IMG/VR virus record: IMGVR_UViG_3300019776_000448
Span: 1-46,740 of that record
Length of the DNA: 46,740 nt
Direction: 5' to 3' (one strand)
Origin: a virus
Of the stretch, positions 31,002-37,353 are shown piece after piece. The translations under genes and the position numbers were made by a program. Under the pieces are notes generated by a model that searched no databases, was not told the origin of the DNA, and was given only the letters and a program-made list of their open reading frames with translations. Position 1 is the stretch's first letter, and each line of letters opens with the position of its first letter.

Positions 31002-31264
31002 CCTACGAGACGACACCTAAACAAGATCAAGCGATTCGGGAGTGGTTACAAGCGTCCATAGTCCCTTTAATTGAGCAGGTGTTGGTGAAAAAACTCGGAC
31101 AAGCCATGTCGTTCGCGGCTCAGGAATTGGGGAAGCCTGAACTTGAATGGCGGGGACTGACGGATGCGGAGATACACGATATGAACGGGTACGAGGAAGA
31201 TCCGAAAATGTACCGATTTGCCCGAGCCATCGAAAAGAAGCTCAAGGAACGCAACCATGGATAA
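30998..31264 (+). CDS. Small helical phage protein sharing the GLTD module
   Basis: 88 residues, helical, with a C-terminal module (RGLTDAEIHDMNGYEEDPKM, FARAIEKKLKERN) that is plainly related to the end of the preceding gene. The N-terminal half is different. It overlaps both neighbours by 4 to 8 bases. Function unknown. Confidence 0.75.
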   Translation: MTYETTPKQDQAIREWLQASIVPLIEQVLVKKLGQAMSFAAQELGKPELEWRGLTDAEIHDMNGYEEDPKMYRFARAIEKKLKERNHG

Positions 31265-31490
31265 AAGCATTTGGACTCGTAGGCACGAGATCGACAAAGC
31301 ACGGCACGACAAGATGAAGGAGCTTATGGACGAGTACGATCGAACCGTGTATTATCCGGCGAGAAAGCAATTGGTCGAAGACTGCGAGAAAGAGGGTCAC
31401 ACCCGGGGGAAGTTTCACGACAACGGTCTCGGCTGGACGTGGTGGTGGTGCGGTAAATGCGGGACATCATTCGACAAAGAAAGAATATGA
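31257..31490 (+). CDS. Small Cys-containing phage protein
   Basis: 77 residues from ATG 31257, which overlaps the preceding stop and has AAGGA at 31244-31248; a longer frame from 31218 lies mostly inside the previous gene. The first half is a basic helix (RRHEIDKARHDKMKELMDEY); the second half has DCEKEGH and WWWCGKCGTSFD, which could bind zinc through Cys/His residues. Function unknown. It is the last gene before another promoter. Confidence 0.7.
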   Translation: MDKSIWTRRHEIDKARHDKMKELMDEYDRTVYYPARKQLVEDCEKEGHTRGKFHDNGLGWTWWWCGKCGTSFDKERI

Positions 31491-31492
31491 CT

Positions 31493-31508
31493 ACCGTTCG
31501 TCGGACGA
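31493..31508. promoter_or_regulatory. 16-base element upstream of the DUF932 promoter
   Basis: accgttcgtcggacga, containing the inverted repeat TCGTC-G-GACGA, ends 36 bases before the TATAAT at 31545. The identical 16 bases recur at 35818-35833, ending 37 bases before the TATAAT at 35871. The shared position just upstream of two promoters suggests an activator or repressor site. Confidence 0.55.
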
Positions 31509-31521
31509 GGAGCCAGATCTA

Positions 31522-31550
31522 TTGACGAGTTGTCCCACTGGTGTTATAAT
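31522..31550 (+). promoter_or_regulatory. Promoter of the DUF932 gene
   Basis: TTGACG (31522-31527), 17-base spacer, TATAAT (31545-31550) with the TG extension (TGTTATAAT). The initially transcribed bases AGAGGTTC are shared with the promoters at 34392 and 35840. The leader has ATAGAGGA (31569-31576) and the ATG is at 31585. Confidence 0.83.
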
Positions 31551-31584
31551 AGAGGTTCATCAATCACAATAGAGGACATCTTAA

Positions 31585-32559
31585 ATGGCACACGAACTCG
31601 ATTTTTCAAACGGTCGCGCAAACATGGCTTACGTCGGTCGCACCCCCTGGCACGGACTCGGACAGGAACTGGACGCGAATGCGACGCTCGACACCTGGAT
31701 TGAGCAAGCGGGATTTAACTGGGAAGTCAAGAAGGGCGCGATCCAGTACGAGGTGCGCGACGAGGAGAATCACCCCGTCTGCGTGAACACGGTCCCCAAC
31801 CGTTGGGCGCTTTACCGTTCGGACACCGGCAAACCGCTTTCAGTCATGTCCTCGAATTACAACATCACCCAGCCGCGCGACGTGATGGAGTTCTTCCGGA
31901 ACCTGATCGATATCGGCGGGTTCAAGATGGAGACCGCCGGGATGCTCCGTGGTGGTGCCACCTACTGGGCGCTCGCTCGGATCGACGACTCGTTCGATGT
32001 CGGTGGTGGCGACACGATCCGCCCTTACGTCCAGGTCGCGACCTCGTGCGACGGGACGCTGGCGAATGTTGCGCAGTTCACCTCGGTGCGGACCGTATGC
32101 CAGAACACGTTGAACGACGCGCTCCGCGAAAGTCAAGGCCAAGTCCGCATTCCACATTCGACGAAGTTCAACGCAGAACGCGTCAAGGCCGACCTTGGGC
32201 TGATCGGCGGGACCTGGGAGCGGTTCAAGAAAGACGCGGTCGAGCTTTCGAAACGCACGGTTTCTAAGGCCGAGGCGACCAAGTATTTTCTCGATGTGCT
32301 CTACCCCGACCAGGAAGAGGTCGACCTCGACGCGCATCGCCCGATGCTCGAACTCGTGACTTCGATCTACCTGAACGGCATTGGCCAGAACACCCGCACC
32401 GCGCAGGGTACAGCCTGGGGGCTGGTGAACGCGATCACCCGGTTCACGGACCACGAGCGCAAAGCTACAAGCACAGATACTCGGCTGCAGTCCGCTTGGT
32501 TCGGTGCCGGTGCCCGGATGAAACGCAATGCATTGACTGCGGCGCTCGCTCTGGTATAA
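31585..32559 (+). CDS. DUF932 phage/plasmid-like protein
   Basis: 324 residues, a typical length. The family pattern is clear from the start: YVGRTPWHGLGQEL, then VPNRWALYRSDTGKPLSVMS, YNITQPRDVMEFFRNLIDIG, TYWALARID, and ATSCDGTLANVAQFTSVRTV with CQNTLNDAL. DUF932 proteins are widespread on phages and plasmids, often highly expressed, and their biochemical role is unknown. It has its own promoter with the upstream palindromic element, and its last codons carry the promoter at 32533-32560. Confidence 0.9.
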   Translation: MAHELDFSNGRANMAYVGRTPWHGLGQELDANATLDTWIEQAGFNWEVKKGAIQYEVRDEENHPVCVNTVPNRWALYRSDTGKPLSVMSSNYNITQPRDVMEFFRNLIDIGGFKMETAGMLRGGATYWALARIDDSFDVGGGDTIRPYVQVATSCDGTLANVAQFTSVRTVCQNTLNDALRESQGQVRIPHSTKFNAERVKADLGLIGGTWERFKKDAVELSKRTVSKAEATKYFLDVLYPDQEEVDLDAHRPMLELVTSIYLNGIGQNTRTAQGTAWGLVNAITRFTDHERKATSTDTRLQSAWFGAGARMKRNALTAALALV

Positions 32560-32560
32560 T
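32533..32560 (+). promoter_or_regulatory. Promoter at the end of the DUF932 gene
   Basis: TTGACT (32533-32538), 16-base spacer, TATAAT (32555-32560) with TGG before it. The stop codon of DUF932 lies inside the -10. Transcription would start near 32567, directly before a hairpin, and meet a terminator about 65 bases later. Confidence 0.75.
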
Positions 32561-32566
32561 GTCGAG

Positions 32567-32651
32567 TGCGGACCTCTCCTCGGTCCGCTTCTCCTGTTGT
32601 AAGGGTTAACGACGTTTCGGGGGGATCCGCGCAGGGTTTCCCCGCTTTTTT
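32567..32651 (+). ncRNA. Candidate small RNA or attenuated leader
   Basis: Between the promoter at 32533-32560 and a terminator there is no gene. The RNA would begin with a perfect seven-pair hairpin, GCGGACC (32568-32574) and GGTCCGC (32582-32588), with loop TCTCCTC, then about 40 single-stranded bases, then the terminator hairpin with six Ts. The loop and flank (ACCTCTCCTC) are complementary to the AGAGG of the phage leaders, so pairing with other phage messages is imaginable. Alternatively it is a leader whose read-through feeds the gene at 32679. Confidence 0.5.
32629..32651 (+). terminator. Rho-independent terminator
   Basis: GCG (32629-32631), a CA bulge, GGG, loop TTT, CCC, CGC (32643-32645), then six Ts (32646-32651). 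This is the best terminator-shaped sequence in the window. It ends the short transcript from 32533-32560, or attenuates the next gene whose own leader ATAGAGGT starts 9 bases later. Confidence 0.7.
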
Positions 32652-32678
32652 AAGACACTAATAGAGGTCTCTACACCA

Positions 32679-33071
32679 ATGGTCACCAGAAAAGGTAAGC
32701 TTACCACCCCGCCCATCGACGATCACGAAGCGTTGACGTTCCACAAGCTTGACGTAAGAAAAGCGTTTGAGCAAGTCGGGCTCCCGCTCCCGCTTGAGGA
32801 CACCCCGGAACCCGCGAAACCGGCCCCACCCGTTAAAAAGGTCTACACCCGGGATGAGGCCATCCACACGATCGCCTCCTTCGAGTCCGAGGGGCTGACC
32901 GCGTCGCAGGTGTACGAAATGCTCGTGGGGTCCACGATGCCGTTGCCTTTCAAGACGAACGCGGTATTGGCCAAAATCCTCGCCGAGTGGCTCGGGGTGG
33001 ACGAAGTCCAAGTGCACTCGACCAACGACTGCGTGAAACGCTGGTTCGTCTCCGCCGAATCCCGGGTGTGA
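32679..33071 (+). CDS. Unknown early protein with Pro-rich linker
   Basis: 130 residues. A basic first part and a Pro-rich linker (LEDTPEPAKPAPPVKKVY) lead to a C-terminal helical domain (TRDEAIHTIASFESEGLTAS, QVYEMLVGSTMPLPFKTNAV, ILAEWLGVDEVQVHSTND) that could be a helix-turn-helix-like fold but carries no clear signature. ATAGAGGT precedes the start at a long spacing. It lies right after the terminator, so expression may depend on read-through. Function unknown. Confidence 0.7.
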   Translation: MVTRKGKLTTPPIDDHEALTFHKLDVRKAFEQVGLPLPLEDTPEPAKPAPPVKKVYTRDEAIHTIASFESEGLTASQVYEMLVGSTMPLPFKTNAVLAKILAEWLGVDEVQVHSTNDCVKRWFVSAESRV

Positions 33072-33286
33072 AGAGCTACATCGCCGGTGAAGCCACGTGG
33101 CGGTCACCGCAGGAACACCCGCCCCCGATGGGCGTGCGGATGCTGCTTCTGAACCCGAGTGGCGTGTGCGTGATCGGGACCTGGGCTGACTGGGCGTTGG
33201 CCTGGGCTCCGTTACCGAAAATCCCTCCTGAAATGAAAAGCATTATCATTCACGGGAAGCAAGAAATCATGAAAGCGAAAGAGTAG
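33068..33286 (+). CDS. DUF551-like small protein, GTG start
   Basis: 72 residues. The GTG at 33068 overlaps the preceding stop (GTGA), a better fit than an ATG at 32987 that lies inside the preceding gene. ATWRSPQEHPPPMGVRMLLL and GVCVIGTWADWALAWAPLPK match the small phage family that ends in WAPLP. Function unknown. Confidence 0.75.
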   Translation: MKSYIAGEATWRSPQEHPPPMGVRMLLLNPSGVCVIGTWADWALAWAPLPKIPPEMKSIIIHGKQEIMKAKE

Positions 33287-33288
33287 AA

Positions 33289-33570
33289 ATGAGCACTAGG
33301 AAATTCGGCACTTATGCTACACGCGAAGAATTCTTGGAGAACGAGGTGAGAACTCTGAGCTTTCACATCCAAAGCATGATCGACATGATGAAGGTGATGA
33401 GCATGAATCGTCAAGACTTGCTTAAAGAATTGGAGCGCATGAAGCTAGAACTCAAAACCGCCGTGGCAGCTGAGCGAGAGGCGTGTGCGAAGTTGTGTGA
33501 TCACTGGCCTTATGGTCGTGATGATGTGTGGTCATTAGGGCAAGCAATCCGAGCAAGGGGTGAAGGATGA
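33289..33570 (+). CDS. Small coiled-coil phage protein with EREACAK motif
   Basis: 93 residues. A long helix (residues 10-70) ends in AAEREACAKLCDHW, a motif of many small phage proteins, and a short tail GQAIRARGEG. The tail and the ACAKLCD part are repeated in the gene at 33815-34168, and the DNA of both stretches is nearly identical. Function unknown. Confidence 0.8.
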   Translation: MSTRKFGTYATREEFLENEVRTLSFHIQSMIDMMKVMSMNRQDLLKELERMKLELKTAVAAEREACAKLCDHWPYGRDDVWSLGQAIRARGEG

Positions 33571-33818
33571 ATAGTGGAGATGTCTTACGCATGGCTAAGG
33601 AAGCGCACATAGAAGCACTCTCCCACGGGAAAGGTATGCACGTCTGGCACGGCGATGCCTTCATAAGCGATGTGCAGGACTTTTGCATTCGCTTCGCCAC
33701 CCTTGTCGCTGCTGAGAAAGAGAAGCAGATCATTGACATCCTTGGGCGACTGCAAGAGCGAAACGAGTCGCACAACTACTACAAGTATGCGATCAACGTC
33801 ATTAAAGGTGAGATATGA
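33567..33818 (+). CDS. Small phage protein, paralog of the next gene
   Basis: 83 residues. MNSGDVLRMAKEAHIEALSH and QDFCIRFATLVAAEKEKQII share their plan with the start of the next gene (MNQEEIIKLAREAGG, LERFAALAVAAEREK). It overlaps both neighbours by four bases (ATGA). Function unknown. Confidence 0.8.
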   Translation: MNSGDVLRMAKEAHIEALSHGKGMHVWHGDAFISDVQDFCIRFATLVAAEKEKQIIDILGRLQERNESHNYYKYAINVIKGEI

Positions 33819-34168
33819 ACCAAGAAGAAATTATCAAACTGGCGAGGGAGGCTGGTGGCTTCGACATTACAAGCCACGGCTGGACATCATGGGTCGGCAC
33901 TCAGTCCACTGAGTTCCTTGAACGATTCGCCGCTCTTGCCGTTGCTGCCGAGCGTGAGAAAGTGGCTGCATGGATGACGCGACAAGGCTGCGCTACAGGA
34001 CACGGCGATAGCATTGAAGACCTTCTGAAAGAGTTGGAGTGGCAGATCAGGGAGTCTGAGCGTAATGCGTGTGCGAAGGTGTGTGATGTGCTTGCCGTAC
34101 ATCCTGAATATGCGTCAGACATTACAAAGCTGGCCGCGCAAGCAATCCGAGCAAGGGGTAAACAATGA
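33815..34168 (+). CDS. Small phage protein, composite of the two preceding genes
   Basis: 117 residues. Its first half matches the gene at 33567 and its second half (RNACAKVCDVL to QAIRARGKQ) matches the end of the gene at 33289. The 22 bases gcaagcaatccgagcaaggggt (split here: gcaagcaatcc, gagcaaggggt) occur at both 33540-33561 and 34138-34159. It appears to have arisen by tandem duplication and fusion. Function unknown. Confidence 0.8.
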   Translation: MNQEEIIKLAREAGGFDITSHGWTSWVGTQSTEFLERFAALAVAAEREKVAAWMTRQGCATGHGDSIEDLLKELEWQIRESERNACAKVCDVLAVHPEYASDITKLAAQAIRARGKQ

Positions 34169-34395
34169 CACCTTCGGAGGAGCTACACCTTGCGGCCTCA
34201 GGATACGCCAACGGACGCAGGGACGCCTACCTGGACCTAGTGAAAAAAGGGTCGGTCGAGAAGCTGAGCGGAGATATGCTCGTCAGAATCTGGTTGGCGC
34301 ATTACGAGGGTTACCGGGACGCGCTGCAGGCGAGGGGGCCTGTACCGTTCATCCGATCCGACGAGCGGCAGGTTCGAAACCCGTTTCCGGCTTGA
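34165..34395 (+). CDS. Small unknown phage protein
   Basis: 76 residues, helical (ELHLAASGYANGRRDAYLDL, WLAHYEGYRDALQARGPVPF). The start overlaps the previous stop, and its stop overlaps the -35 of the next promoter. No known family. Confidence 0.7.
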   Translation: MTPSEELHLAASGYANGRRDAYLDLVKKGSVEKLSGDMLVRIWLAHYEGYRDALQARGPVPFIRSDERQVRNPFPA

Positions 34396-34420
34396 CAAAG
34401 TATCGCACCGGTGTTATAAT
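34392..34420 (+). promoter_or_regulatory. Consensus promoter
   Basis: Perfect TTGACA (34392-34397), 17-base spacer, perfect TATAAT (34415-34420) with TG extension. AGAGGTTCG(T/G)TAGTAGCAA follows the -10 as in the promoter at 35840. The leader ends with ATAGAGGA (34457-34464) and ATG 34472. Confidence 0.88.
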
Positions 34421-34471
34421 AGAGGTTCGTTAGTAGCAAACATTCCACCCAAACCGATAGAGGAAAACGCA

Positions 34472-35053
34472 ATGAACCAAGCCACCATCACCACCGCCCG
34501 TGTAATCCCCACCGACGACCTCGTCAAGATCCTCGCCGTAAAAGGCGGCTGGACCACGGTGGCCGATGTCGGCAGCGGTCGCGAGTACAAAGTCCGCAAT
34601 TCCGCCTTGCATTCGATCGTAGAGACCCTTGCCAAAGCCCTGGATTTGCCCGAGGACGTTTCCACGCCCCAGACCGTAGTGCGCAGCTACAATGCTGATG
34701 GTACAGGCCCGGTCGCGAAGTTGAAAGCCGAGAAAGCGGCAGCAGCAGCTGCGGCTCGCCAAAAGCTCCCCCTCGACCAGCGCAAGAACGGCGTGGTGGA
34801 TTCGCTCTACCTGCAGTTCTACCAGAATTACAGCAAGACCGTGAACGGCCAAGTCGTCCGCTCGATGGACAAGGGCGATTTCGTGGCGGTCGAGCTTCGC
34901 AAATGCGAGACGCTCGAGCAAGTGTACACTTTCGTCGCGACCCAGATGGGACTTTCCCGTGCCGATTTGGTCTCCCGGTTCGCTCACCTCAACGTCGGCA
35001 TGCAGCGCATGAACCTCGGCAACATGCTGCGCCGCTACCTCAAAGGAGCATGA
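34472..35053 (+). CDS. Unknown protein expressed from a strong promoter
   Basis: 193 residues. Residues 1-75 are mixed strand and helix (PTDDLVKILAVKGGWTTVAD), then an Ala/Lys helix (KAEKAAAAAAARQKLP), then a C-terminal helical part with SLYLQFYQNYSKTVNGQVVR and FAHLNVGMQRMNLGNMLRRY. No metal site, cysteine or membrane segment. The consensus promoter suggests high early expression. Function unknown. Confidence 0.75.
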   Translation: MNQATITTARVIPTDDLVKILAVKGGWTTVADVGSGREYKVRNSALHSIVETLAKALDLPEDVSTPQTVVRSYNADGTGPVAKLKAEKAAAAAAARQKLPLDQRKNGVVDSLYLQFYQNYSKTVNGQVVRSMDKGDFVAVELRKCETLEQVYTFVATQMGLSRADLVSRFAHLNVGMQRMNLGNMLRRYLKGA

Positions 35054-35265
35054 TGACCACCAAACCCGCAAACGTCCGGATCCGCCTCGCGAAGGGGCGG
35101 TTTGCCGGTGAAATGCTGCACCAGGGTCGAGTCTACCAATTCGACTGCTCGATTTCGGGTTCGGACATCGACGCCGAATTCAGGACCGTCGGCGAAGAGC
35201 CCTTCGACCGCTGGGAAGCTTTCCAAGCGCTCGAGGCCTGGATCGAGGAGAATCTCTGTGGTTAA
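35053..35265 (+). CDS. Small unknown protein
   Basis: 70 residues starting at the second of two adjacent ATGs (35050, 35053), five bases after AAGGAG. RIRLAKGRFAGEMLHQGRVY and PFDRWEAFQALEAWIEENLC suggest a small strand-then-helix fold. It overlaps the stop of the previous gene. Function unknown. Confidence 0.65.
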   Translation: MTTKPANVRIRLAKGRFAGEMLHQGRVYQFDCSISGSDIDAEFRTVGEEPFDRWEAFQALEAWIEENLCG

Positions 35266-35818
35266 ATGGCCCTTCCCCTTTGGCGATCGACCCGATGGCA
35301 CCCACCGCGCGATCGGTGAACCCGCTGCACCACCCACTCAAGCCCTTGTGGAGGACTCAATGAGCTTTGAACTCGCTATCGATGAACACGCCCCCCGGGG
35401 AGTCGGGGATCCCTTCTACATCCCGTGGTGGGCGAAGATTCGCCAACTGGACGGCGATGCGAAAACGTACCGCGCCTGGGACGGCACCGAAATCCGGGGC
35501 GGGAAGATCGTCTCGCGTGGTGCCTCCTTCCGGGGGTTCGAGGCGGTGATGCGCACGAAGCCCAGGGTCGCTCCGGTAGAGATAACCCCGCCGAGCCCTC
35601 CGGAGGTACTTCCGTTGCATTCGAAGCCCCGGGTTAAGGCTAATATACCGGACTGGGCCTCCGATGCGCTCCGTGAGGCCGGGAAGTGCCCCGACGCCCG
35701 TTCGAGGCTCTGCGCCCAGTACGGCATCGATTACGCGGCGCTCGTCGAGGGGGCACCAAATGCCGGAGTGGCTACGATGCGGATCGTGAACGCGCTCCGC
35801 CGTTCGTCGAAAGGCTGA
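35258..35818 (+). CDS. Unknown protein with C-terminal helical domain
   Basis: 186 residues from GTG 35258 (GAGGAG 8 bases upstream, overlap with the previous stop). An ATG at 35360 with GGAGG five bases upstream would give a 152-residue form; both may be used. The middle has DPFYIPWWAKIRQLDGDAKT and the end a helical domain CPDARSRLCAQYGIDYAALV, which resembles a small helix-turn-helix-like unit. Function unknown. The 3' end carries the 16-base element and is followed by a promoter. Confidence 0.6.
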   Translation: MVKWPFPFGDRPDGTHRAIGEPAAPPTQALVEDSMSFELAIDEHAPRGVGDPFYIPWWAKIRQLDGDAKTYRAWDGTEIRGGKIVSRGASFRGFEAVMRTKPRVAPVEITPPSPPEVLPLHSKPRVKANIPDWASDALREAGKCPDARSRLCAQYGIDYAALVEGAPNAGVATMRIVNALRRSSKG

Positions 35819-35833
35819 CCGTTCGTCGGACGA
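35818..35833. promoter_or_regulatory. Second copy of the 16-base upstream element
   Basis: Identical to 31493-31508 and at the same place relative to the -10 (37 bases to TATAAT against 36). It starts on the last base of the preceding stop codon. Confidence 0.55.
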
Positions 35834-35839
35834 CTGGGG

Positions 35840-35876
35840 TTGACAGATAGACAAGGTGTTTCACCGGTGTTATAAT
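35840..35876 (+). promoter_or_regulatory. Promoter with two overlapping -35 candidates
   Basis: TATAAT at 35871-35876 with TG extension. A perfect TTGACA (35840-35845) is 25 bases upstream, too far; TAGACA (35848-35853) is at the standard 17. The two lie in what looks like an eight-base partial duplication (ttgacaga, tagacaag). The leader ends with ATAGAGGA (35909-35916). Confidence 0.7.
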
Positions 35877-35921
35877 AGAGGTTCGGTAGTAGCAAGACAT
35901 TAACCAATAGAGGACAGCGAA

Positions 35922-36212
35922 ATGAACATCATCAAATCAGTCACCGCCCGGATCGAAGAAGCGCGTCAAGGCACCAAGACCGCCCCCTGCAAGAACTACG
36001 CGACCGAGGCTGCAGCCGAGAAAGCCACCGCCGAAGCAGCACTGCGCGTCGGACGTGAATTCGACCGCGAAGGCCGTACCGCCCGTTACATGGTCCTGTT
36101 CATCGCCTCCTGGGGTCGGTGGGTAGGCGTGATCGACCAGAGCGAGGTGATGATGCGCCGGACTTCCACCGGCGGATTCCTCGGCGTCGCCCCCGGTTTC
36201 TACCGTTACTAA
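35922..36212 (+). CDS. Small unknown early protein
   Basis: 96 residues: a helical, charged first half (ARIEEARQGTKTAPCKNYAT, AAEKATAEAALRVGREFDRE) and a strand-rich second half (ARYMVLFIASWGRWVGVIDQ). It follows a promoter and ATAGAGGA. A GC hairpin follows the stop. Function unknown. Confidence 0.7.
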   Translation: MNIIKSVTARIEEARQGTKTAPCKNYATEAAAEKATAEAALRVGREFDREGRTARYMVLFIASWGRWVGVIDQSEVMMRRTSTGGFLGVAPGFYRY

Positions 36213-36220
36213 TAGCTTAA

Positions 36221-36234
36221 GGGGCTCCGGCCCC
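36221..36234 (+). terminator. GC tetraloop hairpin after a small gene
   Basis: GGGGC, loop TCCG, GCCCC. No U-tract follows, so it is more likely an mRNA-stabilising or pause hairpin than a full terminator. The next gene has its own ATAGAGGA but no promoter, consistent with read-through. Confidence 0.45.
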
Positions 36235-36271
36235 ACACCACCACCCCAACTACTAATAGAGGACTACAGAC

Positions 36272-36658
36272 ATGCAAGCATTCACACCCAGCAACACCGC
36301 CTTTAACGTGGTATCCTACGTCGTCGTGGTCGGCATCGATCCCGAGTTCGCGGACTACAGCAACCCGCGTGGCGAGCAGTACGGATTCGCGGCCTACGTT
36401 CGCGGCTGCAACGAGCGTGGCGACACCCGGGAATTGCACGTGGCCACCGATCGGGACGAGGGGATCGCCTTGGCGAAGGCCTGCAAAATGGCCGACGCGC
36501 TCAACGTCCGCGCGAAAAGCCTGGGTAAGCTCCCGGTCGGGTTCGACTCTTGGGCCACCGGTCGCCCCGTGTACGGGTCGGACGCCTACATTGAGTACGG
36601 ACAGGCCGACGATTTGGCGCTCGAAGCGCGAGAACTGGCCGAGGAAGGCTGGCGTTAA
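36272..36658 (+). CDS. Unknown early protein
   Basis: 128 residues. The first part is strand-rich (FNVVSYVVVVGIDPEFADYS, YGFAAYVRGCNERGDTRELH), then a helix (GIALAKACKMADALNVRAKS), and an acidic end (ADDLALEAREL). ATAGAGGA lies 12 bases before the ATG. Known families were not recognised. Confidence 0.7.
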   Translation: MQAFTPSNTAFNVVSYVVVVGIDPEFADYSNPRGEQYGFAAYVRGCNERGDTRELHVATDRDEGIALAKACKMADALNVRAKSLGKLPVGFDSWATGRPVYGSDAYIEYGQADDLALEARELAEEGWR

Positions 36659-36666
36659 TTCACCCC

Positions 36667-36680
36667 GGGGCTTCGGCTCC
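36667..36680 (+). terminator. UUCG-loop hairpin after a small gene
   Basis: GGGGC, loop TTCG, GCTCC with one G-T pair. The extra-stable cUUCGg loop and lack of a U-tract suggest a 3'-end or processing structure. It repeats the arrangement at 36221-36234. Confidence 0.4.
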
Positions 36681-36700
36681 ACAAATTCACGAGGTGCGAA

Positions 36701-36886
36701 ATGGCGAAACGATTAAGTGCGATGGACCAAGTTTGGGTCACCCAGGAAATGAAAGCCAAGGCGGAGCGCTACCCCACTTGCGGGTACCGCAAAATTGCCG
36801 CAATGCTCAGGCTCGACGGGTGGGCAGTCACCGAAACGCAGGTGAAACGCCTCTGGCGATTGGCCGGGTTGAGGGCTCAATTGTGA
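36701..36886 (+). CDS. Small HTH protein resembling the IS3 OrfB HTH_21 domain
   Basis: 61 residues. GYRKIAAMLRLDGWAVTETQ and VKRLWRLAGLRAQL closely follow the HTH_21 domain that opens IS3-family transposases (GYRRIAxxLRxxGxxVNxKRVxRLMRxxGL), but there is no DDE catalytic domain and no IS end nearby, so it is a stand-alone DNA-binding protein. GAGG lies 6 bases before the ATG. It is close to the right TGGAAC array and a candidate binder. Confidence 0.7.
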   Translation: MAKRLSAMDQVWVTQEMKAKAERYPTCGYRKIAAMLRLDGWAVTETQVKRLWRLAGLRAQL

Positions 36887-37344
36887 GTGCGGAAAAGAAC
36901 CTCTGGGGCTGGCTCGACCTGCGCCTCGGGGGCCACTGGTTCGCGCAACGAGTCGAGAACGAGGTCGGCCGTGACACCCCGGACGTGTGGTTCGCGCTGT
37001 GCAAGCTCCGCGCGGTCTCGGGCTGGATCGAACTCAAGGTCCTCACCGACCTACCCAAGCGCCCCGGCACCCCTCTCCGGCTCCCGAAGTGGACCTCCGG
37101 GCAGCGCAACTGGGCGGTGTCCGCACACAGGCACGGCGCTCGCTGCTTCCTGGGGTTGCAGGTCCTCGAACGCCAGGAATTCTTTTTGATCCCCGGGTAC
37201 GAGGCGGCACTATTGGTCGAAATGCAGGTGCCGTACGAAGAGACGCTGCACAAACTCCGCGTCCGAGGGCTGTGCGTGGGCCAAAAGACTTCACGTGAAA
37301 CACAAACGCAAAGACTAGTTGACACGCTGCACCAGCCGTGGTAA
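36883..37344 (+). CDS. Putative PD-(D/E)XK nuclease, GTG start
   Basis: 153 residues from GTG 36883, which overlaps the preceding stop (GTGA); the longer frame from 36694 covers another gene. The residues fit a PD-(D/E)XK core: Glu25/Glu27 in QRVENEVG, Asp34 in DTPDVWF, and Glu50-Leu-Lys52 in GWIELKV, followed by WTSGQRNWAVSAHRHGARCF with the helper Gln. VRR-NUC-like and resolvase-like phage nucleases share this pattern. It may act on replication intermediates. The final codons carry the promoter at 37319-37347. Confidence 0.65.
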   Translation: MSAEKNLWGWLDLRLGGHWFAQRVENEVGRDTPDVWFALCKLRAVSGWIELKVLTDLPKRPGTPLRLPKWTSGQRNWAVSAHRHGARCFLGLQVLERQEFFLIPGYEAALLVEMQVPYEETLHKLRVRGLCVGQKTSRETQTQRLVDTLHQPW

Positions 37345-37347
37345 GAT
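37319..37347 (+). promoter_or_regulatory. Promoter reading into the right non-coding region
   Basis: TTGACA (37319-37324), 17-base spacer, TAAGAT (37342-37347) with TGG before it. It lies in the end of the nuclease gene. No gene starts for more than 500 bases, so its first product is a structured RNA running into the right array. Confidence 0.65.
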
Positions 37348-37353
37348 TCGTAG

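Noticed and set aside
33289-34168. CRISPR-like array
   Set aside because: The repeated 22-base segment occurs only twice and is part of homologous coding sequences.
34903-35102. Longer upstream starts for the genes at 35053 and 35258
   Set aside because: Extensions run through the preceding gene in another frame and lack ribosome sites; internal ATG or GTG starts with GGAG-type sites are better.
36701-36886. Insertion sequence remnant of the IS3 family
   Set aside because: Only the HTH domain is present, with no DDE domain, terminal inverted repeats or target duplication, and it has a good ribosome site, so it is listed as a small DNA-binding gene.
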